A stretch of 64,000 nt of DNA. Source: JAPOXR01 sp964291445 (GTDB lineage: Bacteria > Pseudomonadota > Alphaproteobacteria > Rhodobacterales > Rhodobacteraceae). The notes below the pieces were generated by a model, which was given only the letters and a program-made list of their open reading frames with translations, ran no database searches and was not told where the DNA came from. Location of the stretch: assembly GCA_964291445.2 (NCBI GenBank), contig OZ219863.1, forward strand, positions 434,001 through 498,000, given 5' to 3'. Of this stretch, positions 41,677 to 49,184 are shown piece after piece (within the stretch, counting starts at the first letter, position 1; every line of letters begins with the position of its first letter). The translations under genes were made by a program, and so were the position numbers.

Positions 41677-41698
41677 GGCCATATACGCTTATGTGGCC
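41677..41698. promoter_or_regulatory. Inverted repeat upstream of the Fic/antitoxin pair
   Basis: GGCCATAT-N6-ATGTGGCC, 7 of 8 positions paired, about 30 bases before the antitoxin start. A plausible operator or promoter-overlapping dyad for the pair. Confidence 0.4.
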
Positions 41699-41947
41699 AC
41701 GATTTGTCATTGCCGGGATTGAATGGACATGTTCCTCGCGCGGAACAGCCAGGGGATTCTGCTCTCAATCAGCGTCGGCCGAGGCAGGACAGCCTGCCAA
41801 GGGTCGCCGCATACCAGGGGCATTGTCGTGGAAGGACGACTGACCGATGGCGTCTCCGGTCGCATCGCCTGTGAGACAAATCAGGAACATTTACGGAGAC
41901 GGAGGGACTCAATCCGGACGTCCCGTTAGTGCCCAGGCGGTCCTTGG
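41699..41947. other. Intergenic, no gene seen
   Basis: About 250 bases between the dyad upstream of the Fic pair and the left tRNA-Ser. No gene or motif recognised. Confidence 0.45.
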
Positions 41948-42037
41948 TGGCGGAGGCGGGGGGATTCGAACCCTCGAGACGGTTTCCCGCCTACTCCCTT
42001 AGCAGGGGAGTGCCTTCGACCACTCGGCCACGTCTCC
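41948..42037 (-). tRNA. tRNA-Ser (anticodon GCT), copy 1
   Basis: A 90-nt serine tRNA with long variable arm and encoded CCA. The anticodon loop is CTGCTAA, decoding AGC/AGT. D-arm and variable arm (GGCGG GAAA CCGTC) fold well. The acceptor stem GGAGACG/CGCCTCC has an A-C mismatch at the fifth pair, and the T-stem GAGGG/CCCCC also has an A-C mismatch. Relative to the usual alphaproteobacterial sequence both look like T-to-C changes on the 3' side, so folding may be weakened. Confidence 0.9.
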
Positions 42038-42261
42038 GCCGGCCGTAATTGTGTCTACCATCGATACAGGGCAAGCGGGTAATTCCGGCCCGAATGGGGC
42101 GGGAAATGCTGGCCCGTTGGCAGGTCATGCCACGGTACGAAGGTGGATGCCGCCGGCACTACCGGCGGGGATGTTGGTGCATCCCGACAATTTCGGCTGA
42201 CATTTCCTGCCCAAACGCGGTTTGCCGAGTCACTGCTTGTGTGCGATATCTTCCGTTCGTC
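41948..42261. repeat. Direct repeat copy 1 (tRNA-Ser plus upstream flank)
   Basis: About 314 bases that recur with high similarity at 44254-44566 in the same orientation. The repeat begins exactly at the CCA end of the tRNA and ends after CTTCCGTTCGTC, in the leader that in copy 2 precedes preT. The two copies bound a 2-kb segment with a toxin-antitoxin pair. Confidence 0.9.
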
Positions 42262-42547
42262 GCGCAGCGAGGCGAGGCGGCAAGACGTTCGAGGGAGTGC
42301 AGAGGTTCCATCCTCTCAATGGGGCAATCTGCGGTTGCCCCGCCACCGAGGGATGCGGCGCAAATCCAGTGCGGCCATATGCAGGCGAGGCGGGATCGTT
42401 GAGAAACATCGGCATGATCTGGGTGTAGCAATAGGCCATGGCCGCATGGCCATCCGCGTAGCATCTTGCCCGTTCATACCAGGACATCTGCAGCACGTTG
42501 TCCGGCGAGTAATCCAGCAATTCCACGAGGAATTCGGCCGCATTCAA
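42230..42547 (-). other. Uncharacterised frame ending in dispersed repeat
   Basis: A 105-codon minus-strand frame starting at TTG without a Shine-Dalgarno. Its first part (AAEFLVELLDYSPDN, then MSWYERARCYADGHAAMAYC) reads like genuine protein but I do not recognise it. Its end is translated from the 43-bp dispersed repeat and the tRNA flank, so it is probably the remnant of a truncated gene. Confidence 0.3.
42284..42326. repeat. 43-bp dispersed repeat, copy 2
   Basis: Gap-free match (36/43) to 23756-23798. It begins about 22 bases beyond the end of the tRNA-flank repeat. The hairpin stem GAGG/CCTC is kept and the next pair is A-T here against G-C in copy 1. Confidence 0.65.
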
Positions 42548-42700
42548 TGCCGCCTACGATGGAGGAAAGCCCCCAGCATTTGGCATCGGCTATGGCGAAG
42601 GAAATGACCACGCCCCCGACCTTCTCTCGTGCCAGCGTCGGACCCCGAGTGACCGACGCGAACCTCGCGCGAATCTGACGCTCATTGGAAAACCAGCCGA

Positions 42701-43018
42701 TCAGCCGAGCCCGAAGTCATCCCGGAAGCGGTCGATCTGATGCATGCGCTCATGCAGGATGGTCACGACCCCGATGTCGCCATTCGAAAGATGGCGCCAG
42801 TAGACAAAATGGCGCTCGTAGCGAAAGAAGAACCCCTTGACGCCGAACTCGGCCGGGATAGGCTTTGACACGACACCGTGGGCGGCGATTTTGTCAAAAG
42901 CTGCGAACAAGCCGGTGATGTATGTCTCAGCTTGGTCGTCGCCCCACCTGTCCCGAGTGTAGCGGTAAATGTCATCGAGACGGTGGGACGCCCCTTCCTG
43001 GATACGGATGGCAGGCAC
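42701..43018 (-). CDS. ParE/RelE-type toxin
   Basis: A 105-residue toxin of the RelE/ParE superfamily: PAIRIQEGASHRLDDIYRYTRDRWGDDQAETYITGLFAAFDKI is a typical ParE N-terminus, GFFFRYERHFVYWRHLSNGDIGVVTILHERM the strand-rich C-terminal half. Start GTG at 43018, four bases after the antitoxin stop (a TTG at 43042 would overlap the antitoxin gene). It appears intact, unlike the parE remnant at 23708. Confidence 0.88.
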   Translation of the reverse strand: MPAIRIQEGASHRLDDIYRYTRDRWGDDQAETYITGLFAAFDKIAAHGVVSKPIPAEFGVKGFFFRYERHFVYWRHLSNGDIGVVTILHERMHQIDRFRDDFGLG

Positions 43019-43022
43019 CGGG

Positions 43023-43277
43023 TCAGGTCCGGTTCCGCGCAATCACCTCGGCCGTCGTCAATGACTGATATGTCTCCTCCGGGGCTGCGAAGGCATGGGC
43101 TAGTTCGGCCTTCAGCCTGTTGAAGGCTTCTGCCTCGGCCCGTTCCTTGTCACGCCGGATCAGGTCGCGGATGTATTCGCTGACGTTCTCATAGGACCCG
43201 TCATCGCCCACGTTGGCCGAAACGAAGTCGCTCAGAGCCCCACCAAGGCGGACGGTCATCGTTGTTGTTCTGGACAT
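43023..43277 (-). CDS. ParD/CopG-type antitoxin
   Basis: An 84-residue ribbon-helix-helix antitoxin: SRTTTMTVRLGGALSDFVSANVGDDGSYENVSEYIRDLIRRD is the DNA-binding domain, and the acidic helix ending in LTTAEVIARNRT binds the toxin. GGAG lies a few bases upstream of the ATG at 43277. First gene of the pair in the tRNA-flanked segment. Confidence 0.87.
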   Translation of the reverse strand: MSRTTTMTVRLGGALSDFVSANVGDDGSYENVSEYIRDLIRRDKERAEAEAFNRLKAELAHAFAAPEETYQSLTTAEVIARNRT

Positions 43278-43373
43278 GACGGAGCACCTCTCGCCTCTTG
43301 GGTATTCAATATAACCAAAAACGCACACGAAACAAGCCGTCGATCATCCGCCTTCCCGGCCCATGAAACTCAG

Positions 43374-43658
43374 TCAGCCTTCCGCTTCTTCGACGATATG
43401 GCGGCCCGCCAGCACAAGAACAACATAGGGCACAGCATCGGAATACCGCGCGAGGGCGGTCAGGTGACCGCCGCCCGGCCCCCGCTCGCCAGAAAAACAG
43501 TATTTCACCGTGCGTTCGCCGGCGCCCGTCCACCGAATGGCCATTTTGATCGCCCTGTGTGTGCCGTTGAACTCTTTGTGCAGTGCCATCGCTATGGCGG
43601 CCCGGTAATCGGTAGGTTCTTCGACCAGGTGCACAAATGTGCCCATTTTCACGCGCAT
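43374..43658 (-). CDS. Conserved hypothetical protein, possible DNA-binding
   Basis: A 94-residue protein. The central part reads EFNGTHRAIKMAIRWTGAGERTVKYCFSGERGPGG, followed by LTALARYSDAVPYVVLVLAGR. The pattern of a helix, a turn with WTGxGERTVKxWxxGxRGP and an ALxRxSD helix recurs in alphaproteobacterial proteins of unknown function often found near mobile elements, and is compatible with a helix-turn-helix. Start 43658 follows GGAGAAGG by 8 bases; an ATG at 43676 is also possible. Confidence 0.65.
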   Translation of the reverse strand: MRVKMGTFVHLVEEPTDYRAAIAMALHKEFNGTHRAIKMAIRWTGAGERTVKYCFSGERGPGGGHLTALARYSDAVPYVVLVLAGRHIVEEAEG

Positions 43659-44253
43659 TTTCACGTCCTTCTCCATTAATCCAATGAAGAACCGTGAAAA
43701 TGGCAGGAGGCGAGTGCGTTGGCGGTGGCATGGGGGCCGCAGAATTGTTTGAAGTCGCCGAACCCCGATGAAACGAATTCAAATTGAGCGTTATCTGGCT
43801 GAGGCACTGATAACCCGGCACCTGCAGAAGACGATTTTCGCAGATGCCGGGTTTCTTGCTGGACGCAACGTGCAAATGGCAGTCATTTGACAACTCGCAG
43901 AACAGTCTGAAAAGTCCGGCGACCCAGTCATTACTGTTCCATACAGCGAGGGCCTGATTACTGCCCAGCTTGACCACCCTACACCCATCCACTGGATTGG
44001 CATCGAATTGCGCTATCGGATGCACCTTCGAAAAGGGCGCTCGACCAAGAACAGCAAAGTACTGAAATCCCAAATTCTATTGAAAGCGTCCTTCAGGAGG
44101 CCTAGGGCGGTTGATTATAGAAAAATCGGGTTCAGAGACCGACTTTGGGTGACTTGGCTGTCTCTAAAGGGCGGGCGCGCTTGCTAAACCCCTTTGAAAC
44201 CAAAAGAAAAGTGGGCCTCATTAATGCCCATGATCGGTTTCGGCAAGTGTAAG
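43659..44253. other. Low-GC stretch with a broken frame
   Basis: About 590 bases, visibly less GC-rich than the surroundings. It contains the interrupted plus-strand frame at 43768-44118 (listed separately) and otherwise nothing recognisable. Confidence 0.45.
43768..44118 (+). pseudogene. Interrupted frame of unknown family
   Basis: From ATG 43768 forty codons (MKRIQIERYLAEALITRHLQ, then a second half ending NVQMAVI) are followed by TGA, and the same frame continues with coherent sequence (KSGDPVITVPYSEGLI, then HPTPIHWIGIELRYRMHLRK) for over 70 codons. This looks like a gene broken by one nonsense change. I do not recognise the family. Confidence 0.3.
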
Positions 44254-44342
44254 TGGCGGAGACGGAGGATTCGAACCCTCGAGACGGTTTCCCGCCTACT
44301 CCCTTAGCAGGGGAGCGCCTTCGACCACTCGGCCACGTCTCC
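44254..44342 (-). tRNA. tRNA-Ser (anticodon GCT), copy 2
   Basis: An 89-nt serine tRNA with the same anticodon loop and encoded CCA as copy 1. The acceptor stem GGAGACG/CGTCTCC is perfect, but the 3' side of the T-stem is one base short (CCTC where five bases should pair with GAGGG), leaving a bulged G. If the base is truly missing, T-arm folding is impaired. Confidence 0.9.
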
Positions 44343-44566
44343 GCCGACCGTAATAGTGTCAACCATCGATACAGGGCAAGCGGGTAATTCCGGCCCGGAC
44401 GGGGCGGGGATTGCTGGCCCGGTGGCAGGGTATGGCACGGTCCGAAGGTGGTTGCCGCCGGCATTACCGGCGGGGATGGTAGTGCATCCCGACAATTTCG
44501 GCTGACAATTCCTGCCCAAACGCGGTTTGCCGAGTCACTGCTTGTGTGCGATATCTTCCGTTCATC
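44254..44566. repeat. Direct repeat copy 2 (tRNA-Ser plus upstream flank)
   Basis: Right-hand copy of the 313-bp repeat; continues naturally into the preT leader after CTTCCGTTCATC, suggesting this is the ancestral junction and copy 1 the derived one. Confidence 0.88.
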
Positions 44567-44593
44567 AGGTGCATTGAGTCGAGGAGTCCAGAT

Positions 44594-45931
44594 TTGCAGA
44601 ATTCGCGTCACGCCCCTGGCGTGTTGACGTCAAGGCAGGAGGCGGAGGAATACAGGGACAACTTTGCCGACCTGCATCCGCCGCTATCGGACCGGGAGGC
44701 GCTGGTTGCCGCCGACCGCTGCTATTTTTGCCATGATGCCCCATGTGTCGAGGCCTGCCCGACCGGCATCGACATACCGCTGTTCATCCGGCAGATTTCG
44801 ACGGGTGCCAGCAAGGCCGCGGCCATGACCATATTCGACAGCAACATCCTCGGGGGAATGTGCGCCCGCGTATGCCCGACCGAGACGTTGTGCGAGGAAG
44901 TCTGCGTCCGCCAGACCTCCGAGGGAAACCCGGTCGAGATCGGGCGGCTGCAGCGCCATGCAACCGATGCGCAGATGGCGACCGGCACCCATCCCTACCG
45001 GCGGGCAGCGCCGACCGGGAAATCGGTTGCCGTCATCGGCGCCGGGCCGGCCGGCCTGGCCTGTGCCCACCGCCTGGCGATGAAGGGTCATGACGTATCG
45101 GTGTTCGAGACCCGCCCCAAGGGCGGCGGCCTCAATGAATACGGGATTGCCGCTTACAAGACCGTCAACGATTTTGCTGCCGCCGAACTCGACTGGCTGC
45201 TGGGCATCGGCGGCATTTCGCTCCATGGCGACACGCCGCCCGTGGATGCCGGTCGGCTGGACGAGCTGTGCGCCGGCCATGATGCGATATTCCTTGCCAT
45301 CGGCCTTGCCGGGGTCAACTCGCTGGGCATCGGCGATGATGAATTGGAGAATGCCAGGGATGCGGTGGATTTCATCGCCGAGTTGCGGCAGTCGCCCGAT
45401 CTATCCCGGATCCCGGTCGGGCGGGATGTCGTCGTTCTCGGCGGCGGCATGACGGCCATCGATGCCGCGGTCCAGTCGAAGTTGCTCGGGGCGGAGACGG
45501 TCACCATCGCCTATCGGGGCGACCGCTCGCGCATGAGCGCGTCGAAATATGAACAGGACCTGGCAACCTCGAAAGGGGTCCGGATCCTGACCAACATGCG
45601 GCCGGTCCGGGTGATTGGCGAGGGCCAGGTCGAGGCCATCGAACTCATGCGGACCGAAACCGACCCGGACGGTCTGCGCGATACCGGCGAGCGGTTGCAG
45701 CTTGTCGCCGACCAGCTGTTCCGGGCCATCGGCCAGCGGCTGACCTTCGATGCCGCCGGGCTGAAGACCGAGGGCGGCAAGATCTGCGTGTCGGGGCCCG
45801 GCAGGACCAGCGTGCAGGGGGTCTGGGCCGGTGGAGACTGCGCCTCCGGCGGTGACGATTTGACCGTTACCGCCGTTGCCCAGGGTCGCGATGCCGCAGA
45901 TGACATCCATGCCTGCCTGTCCGGCAACTGA
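44594..45931 (+). CDS. preT: NAD(P)-dependent dihydropyrimidine dehydrogenase, subunit PreT
   Basis: A 445-residue electron-transfer subunit that passes electrons between NAD(P)H and PreA in reduction of uracil/thymine. N-terminal iron-sulfur motifs are RCYFCHDAPCVEACPTGIDIP and CARVCPTETLCEEVCV; then the FAD fold VAVIGAGPAGLACAHRLA and the pyridine-nucleotide fold VVVLGGGMTAIDAA. The C-terminal GVWAGGDCASGGDDLTVTAVAQGRDAA closes the FAD site. Start TTG at 44594 follows GAGGAG by 7 bases and fits the family N-terminus better than the GTG at 44546. preA follows after 27 bases. Confidence 0.93.
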   Translation: MQNSRHAPGVLTSRQEAEEYRDNFADLHPPLSDREALVAADRCYFCHDAPCVEACPTGIDIPLFIRQISTGASKAAAMTIFDSNILGGMCARVCPTETLCEEVCVRQTSEGNPVEIGRLQRHATDAQMATGTHPYRRAAPTGKSVAVIGAGPAGLACAHRLAMKGHDVSVFETRPKGGGLNEYGIAAYKTVNDFAAAELDWLLGIGGISLHGDTPPVDAGRLDELCAGHDAIFLAIGLAGVNSLGIGDDELENARDAVDFIAELRQSPDLSRIPVGRDVVVLGGGMTAIDAAVQSKLLGAETVTIAYRGDRSRMSASKYEQDLATSKGVRILTNMRPVRVIGEGQVEAIELMRTETDPDGLRDTGERLQLVADQLFRAIGQRLTFDAAGLKTEGGKICVSGPGRTSVQGVWAGGDCASGGDDLTVTAVAQGRDAADDIHACLSGN

Positions 45932-45958
45932 CTGAATTTCCTGCCACGGAGCAAGATC

Positions 45959-47290
45959 ATGTCCCTGTTGAATTCGGAATTCCTCGGAATCAGGTCACCC
46001 AACCCGTTCTGGCTGGCCTCGGCGCCGCCAACCGACAAGGAATACAATGTCCGCCGGGCCTTCGAGGCCGGATGGGGCGGTGTCGTCTGGAAGACGCTGG
46101 GCCTTGATCCGCATATCGTCAATGTCAACGGCCCGCGCTACGGTGCGGTCTGGGGCCCGGATCGCTCGCTGATGGGCCTCAACAATATCGAGCTCATTAC
46201 CGATCGGCCACTGGCCACCAACCTGGCGGAGATCAAGACCCTGAAGCGGGAATACCCCGACCGGGCGATCGTCGTCAGCCTGATGGTTCCATGCGACGAG
46301 GATTCGTGGAAATCGATCCTGCCGAGCGTGGAGGACACCAATGCCGATGGTGTCGAGCTCAATTTCGGCTGTCCGCACGGCATGAGCGAGCGGGGAATGG
46401 GATCGGCGGTCGGCCAGGTGCCGGACTATATCGAGATGGTCACGCGGTGGGTGAAGGCCAATACGAGAATGCCGGTCATCGTCAAGCTGACCCCCAACAT
46501 CACCGATATCAGGTTTCCGGCCCGGGCGGCCAGGGCCGGCGGTGCAGATGCGGTCTCGCTGATCAATACCGTCTCGTCGATTACCGGGGTCGACCTCGAC
46601 ACCTTCAGCCCCGAACCGTCGATTGATGGCAGGGGATCGCATGGTGGCTATTGCGGACCCGCGGTCAAGCCCATTGCTCTCAACATGGTGGCGGAGATTG
46701 CACGTGACCCGGAGACCGACGGCTTGCCGATCTCCGGGATTGGCGGCATTTCCACCTGGCGCGATGCCGCCGAGTTCATTGCCCTCGGGGCCGGAAACGT
46801 CCAAATCTGCACCGCGGCGATGACCTTCGGGTTCCGGATCATCGGTGAACTTGTCTCCGGCCTCGAATTGTGGATGACCGAAAAGGGCTACTCGTCGATC
46901 TCCGAGTTCCAGGGGCGGGCGGCAGCCAATGTCACCGACTGGCAGTATCTCAATCTCAACTACGTGACCAAGGCCAGGATCGACCAGGATCTCTGCATCA
47001 AGTGCGGCCGGTGTTTCGCCGCCTGCGAGGATACGTCGCATCAGGCCATCATCATCAGGCCGGGACGGGTATTCGAGGTCATCGACGAGGAGTGCGTGGC
47101 CTGCAATCTCTGCGTCAATGTCTGCCCGGTGGAAAATTGCATCACCATGGAGGAGCTGCAGCCCGGTGATACCGATCTCAGAACCGGCGTCGAGATCGAC
47201 GGCAGCTACCGCAACTGGACCGTCCACCCCAACAATCCGATGGCAAGCACGCAGGACACGCCTGCCGGCACCTGCCTGCAGGACGGGTAG
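45959..47290 (+). CDS. preA: NAD-dependent dihydropyrimidine dehydrogenase, subunit PreA
   Basis: A 443-residue catalytic subunit: an FMN-containing TIM barrel that reduces the pyrimidine ring, with two C-terminal 4Fe-4S clusters (CIKCGRCFAACEDTSHQAI near 345 and CVACNLCVNVCPVENCITM near 378). Barrel motifs include GVELNFGCPHGMSERGMGSAVGQ with the conserved Cys and the FMN-binding GIGGISTWRDAAEFIALGAGNVQICTA. Together with PreT it starts reductive pyrimidine breakdown; the later enzymes are encoded from 55141 on. Confidence 0.95.
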   Translation: MSLLNSEFLGIRSPNPFWLASAPPTDKEYNVRRAFEAGWGGVVWKTLGLDPHIVNVNGPRYGAVWGPDRSLMGLNNIELITDRPLATNLAEIKTLKREYPDRAIVVSLMVPCDEDSWKSILPSVEDTNADGVELNFGCPHGMSERGMGSAVGQVPDYIEMVTRWVKANTRMPVIVKLTPNITDIRFPARAARAGGADAVSLINTVSSITGVDLDTFSPEPSIDGRGSHGGYCGPAVKPIALNMVAEIARDPETDGLPISGIGGISTWRDAAEFIALGAGNVQICTAAMTFGFRIIGELVSGLELWMTEKGYSSISEFQGRAAANVTDWQYLNLNYVTKARIDQDLCIKCGRCFAACEDTSHQAIIIRPGRVFEVIDEECVACNLCVNVCPVENCITMEELQPGDTDLRTGVEIDGSYRNWTVHPNNPMASTQDTPAGTCLQDG

Positions 47291-47901
47291 CCAGCCCCGA
47301 CGCAGCGAGAGAAGCGGCGCGGGCCTGGTCGGGGCGAAAGTCACTGCCGGATGACAGCAGAGTGACGAGCCCGGCAACCTGCTCGGCCAGCATCATCCCA
47401 CCGACTCCCGGATGACAGTGGAGAAGCCGTCGGCTGGCAGGCGCACGGCAAGGGTGTGACCGCTCGCCGTCGACACCTGGTCGGCATCCCCTTCGGGTAT
47501 GTCGTCTCCCACCGACGCCAGGCTGCGGTCTCTGCGAATCCACCCACGAATCGGGCTGCGGATACCGCGCCGCAACCCGCATGGAGCCGTCGCCGACGAC
47601 ATGGAATTCCGCTTGCACGAGGGCATGCGTCGCGAGGCCATTCCGGGGCATAGGGGAGGAAATCGATCGAGGTGTCAGCGGCAAACTGACCGGCGTTTGA
47701 CCATACTTCGCTTGAAGCGCGGGTCGTGCGCCATTGCCCGGCCCAGACAGTGAAGCGGCGATACCATCATTTGTCTTGGTCTGTCCTGCATGTCGGCTGC
47801 AGGAGGGGAAGTTTCGAGCAGGCACGGCGTCAGGTGGCGGGGCTCGTGATCGTGACGTGTTCAACCGGGTCCCGGGGGCAGGTTGCTGCCGTGGTGCCGG
47901 A
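47291..47901. other. Intergenic with no clear gene
   Basis: About 610 bases between convergent preA and the M20 peptidase gene. GCCCCGAC and GTCGGGGC (47297-47336 region) could pair as a loose terminator after preA. Minus-strand frames around 47393-47641 look partly protein-like but are out of any recognised family. Confidence 0.45.
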
Positions 47902-49182
47902 TCAACAGCCGGCAGACAGAAAATTGAGTGCCGAGACGAGGTGTATCTTCGCGACATCGCCAAGCTCCTCGATTTCGACATATTCGTCGGGCCCTCCGAG
48001 ATTATGCGGCGTCAACCCGCAGACCACGGAGGGAATTCCTGCAGCGCGATAGAGGCGGGCGTCAGACGCGCCGACCCGCATGTTGACGGATGGGGCGCGC
48101 CCGAGAACCCGGTGGCAGGCGTCAACCGTGGCTGTCACCACCGGGTCGTGCGGTGATGTCCATGTCGGCTCATAGCGACGAACGATTTCAAACCGTATGC
48201 CGGGGAGGGGATTGAGCAACCTGGAGATTTCCGACTCGACCCTGTCAACCGTCACCCCCATTGGCAGACGGATATCGGCATTGGCCTCGGCGCGGTCAGG
48301 TACGAGATTTGCGGAATGACCACCGGAAATGCGGCCGATATTCACGGTCAGCGATTTCAGGATTTCGGCCTCGCCATCCCCGCCAATCGGCTCCGAAACC
48401 GGGCGGGCGGCGTCGATCGTCCTTGCGACCTCATCCGGCAGCACAACGCCGAGGGATGACAGGCCCGAAAGCGCATTCATGGCCGTGCGCAACGCGTCGA
48501 TGGCATTCTCGCCATTGTGAACATGGGCGCCATGCGCCGGCTTTCCCCGGGCAAAGATATCGACCCAGACCATGCCCTTTTCGCCGATCCGGGGCACCAG
48601 AGGCGCGCCGACATCGGCATTCAACATGGCGTCGCCCCGCGCATCCCCCGTTGTATCGAGAAGATACTGGCTGCCGAGAACACCCATCGTCTCCTCGTCA
48701 CCAGCCAGTGTCAGGCACACCTCTCCTGCCCACATGTCGCGCATCTGCGCCAGGGCGCTGAAGGCGTGGATGAGACATGCGACGCCCCCCTTCATGTCGG
48801 AAGAGCCCCGGCCATACAGCCTGCCACCGCGAACCGAACCGGAAAACGGCCCGTCGGTCCAGGCATCGTGATCTCCAGCCGGGTAGGTGTCGAGATGTCC
48901 GTTGAGAATCAGCCGCCTGCCAGGTGTCGTTGCGCACAGCTTGGCCACGAGGTTATGAATCGGCTCCCTCGCCGTATGCGTGGTGACTTCAACCCCCGCC
49001 AGGCCGGCAATTTCATTGGCGATCAGGCGAACCGCGGCGGCGGTGTCGCTTTGCGGTGATTCGGTAGGAATGCGGACCAGCTTTCTGGTCAGCCCGACAA
49101 TCCGGTCCCGCGAATCGTCTACATCCTTCAGCACCTGCGAAACCATTGCCGGGTTCAGTGTGGCTGGTATGTGACTGGCCAT
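47902..49182 (-). CDS. M20 family metallopeptidase (ArgE/DapE/CPG2 type)
   Basis: A 426-residue zinc amidohydrolase. Metal ligands are in LILNGHLDTYPAGDHDAW (His, Asp), GRGSSDMKGG (bridging Asp), AGDEETMG (Glu pair) and the late PHNLGGPDEYV (His). The dimerisation domain lies between (AHGAHVHNGENAIDALR). It acts on an N-acyl amino acid or dipeptide-like compound. Its ATG at 49182 follows the TRAP permease stop by two bases, so substrate import and hydrolysis are linked. Confidence 0.9.
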   Translation of the reverse strand: MASHIPATLNPAMVSQVLKDVDDSRDRIVGLTRKLVRIPTESPQSDTAAAVRLIANEIAGLAGVEVTTHTAREPIHNLVAKLCATTPGRRLILNGHLDTYPAGDHDAWTDGPFSGSVRGGRLYGRGSSDMKGGVACLIHAFSALAQMRDMWAGEVCLTLAGDEETMGVLGSQYLLDTTGDARGDAMLNADVGAPLVPRIGEKGMVWVDIFARGKPAHGAHVHNGENAIDALRTAMNALSGLSSLGVVLPDEVARTIDAARPVSEPIGGDGEAEILKSLTVNIGRISGGHSANLVPDRAEANADIRLPMGVTVDRVESEISRLLNPLPGIRFEIVRRYEPTWTSPHDPVVTATVDACHRVLGRAPSVNMRVGASDARLYRAAGIPSVVCGLTPHNLGGPDEYVEIEELGDVAKIHLVSALNFLSAGC

Positions 49183-49184
49183 TG

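Noticed and set aside
45995..47377. Minus-strand frame of 460 codons over preA
   Set aside because: Antisense to preA, which has complete iron-sulfur and FMN motifs; the antisense product has no recognisable features.
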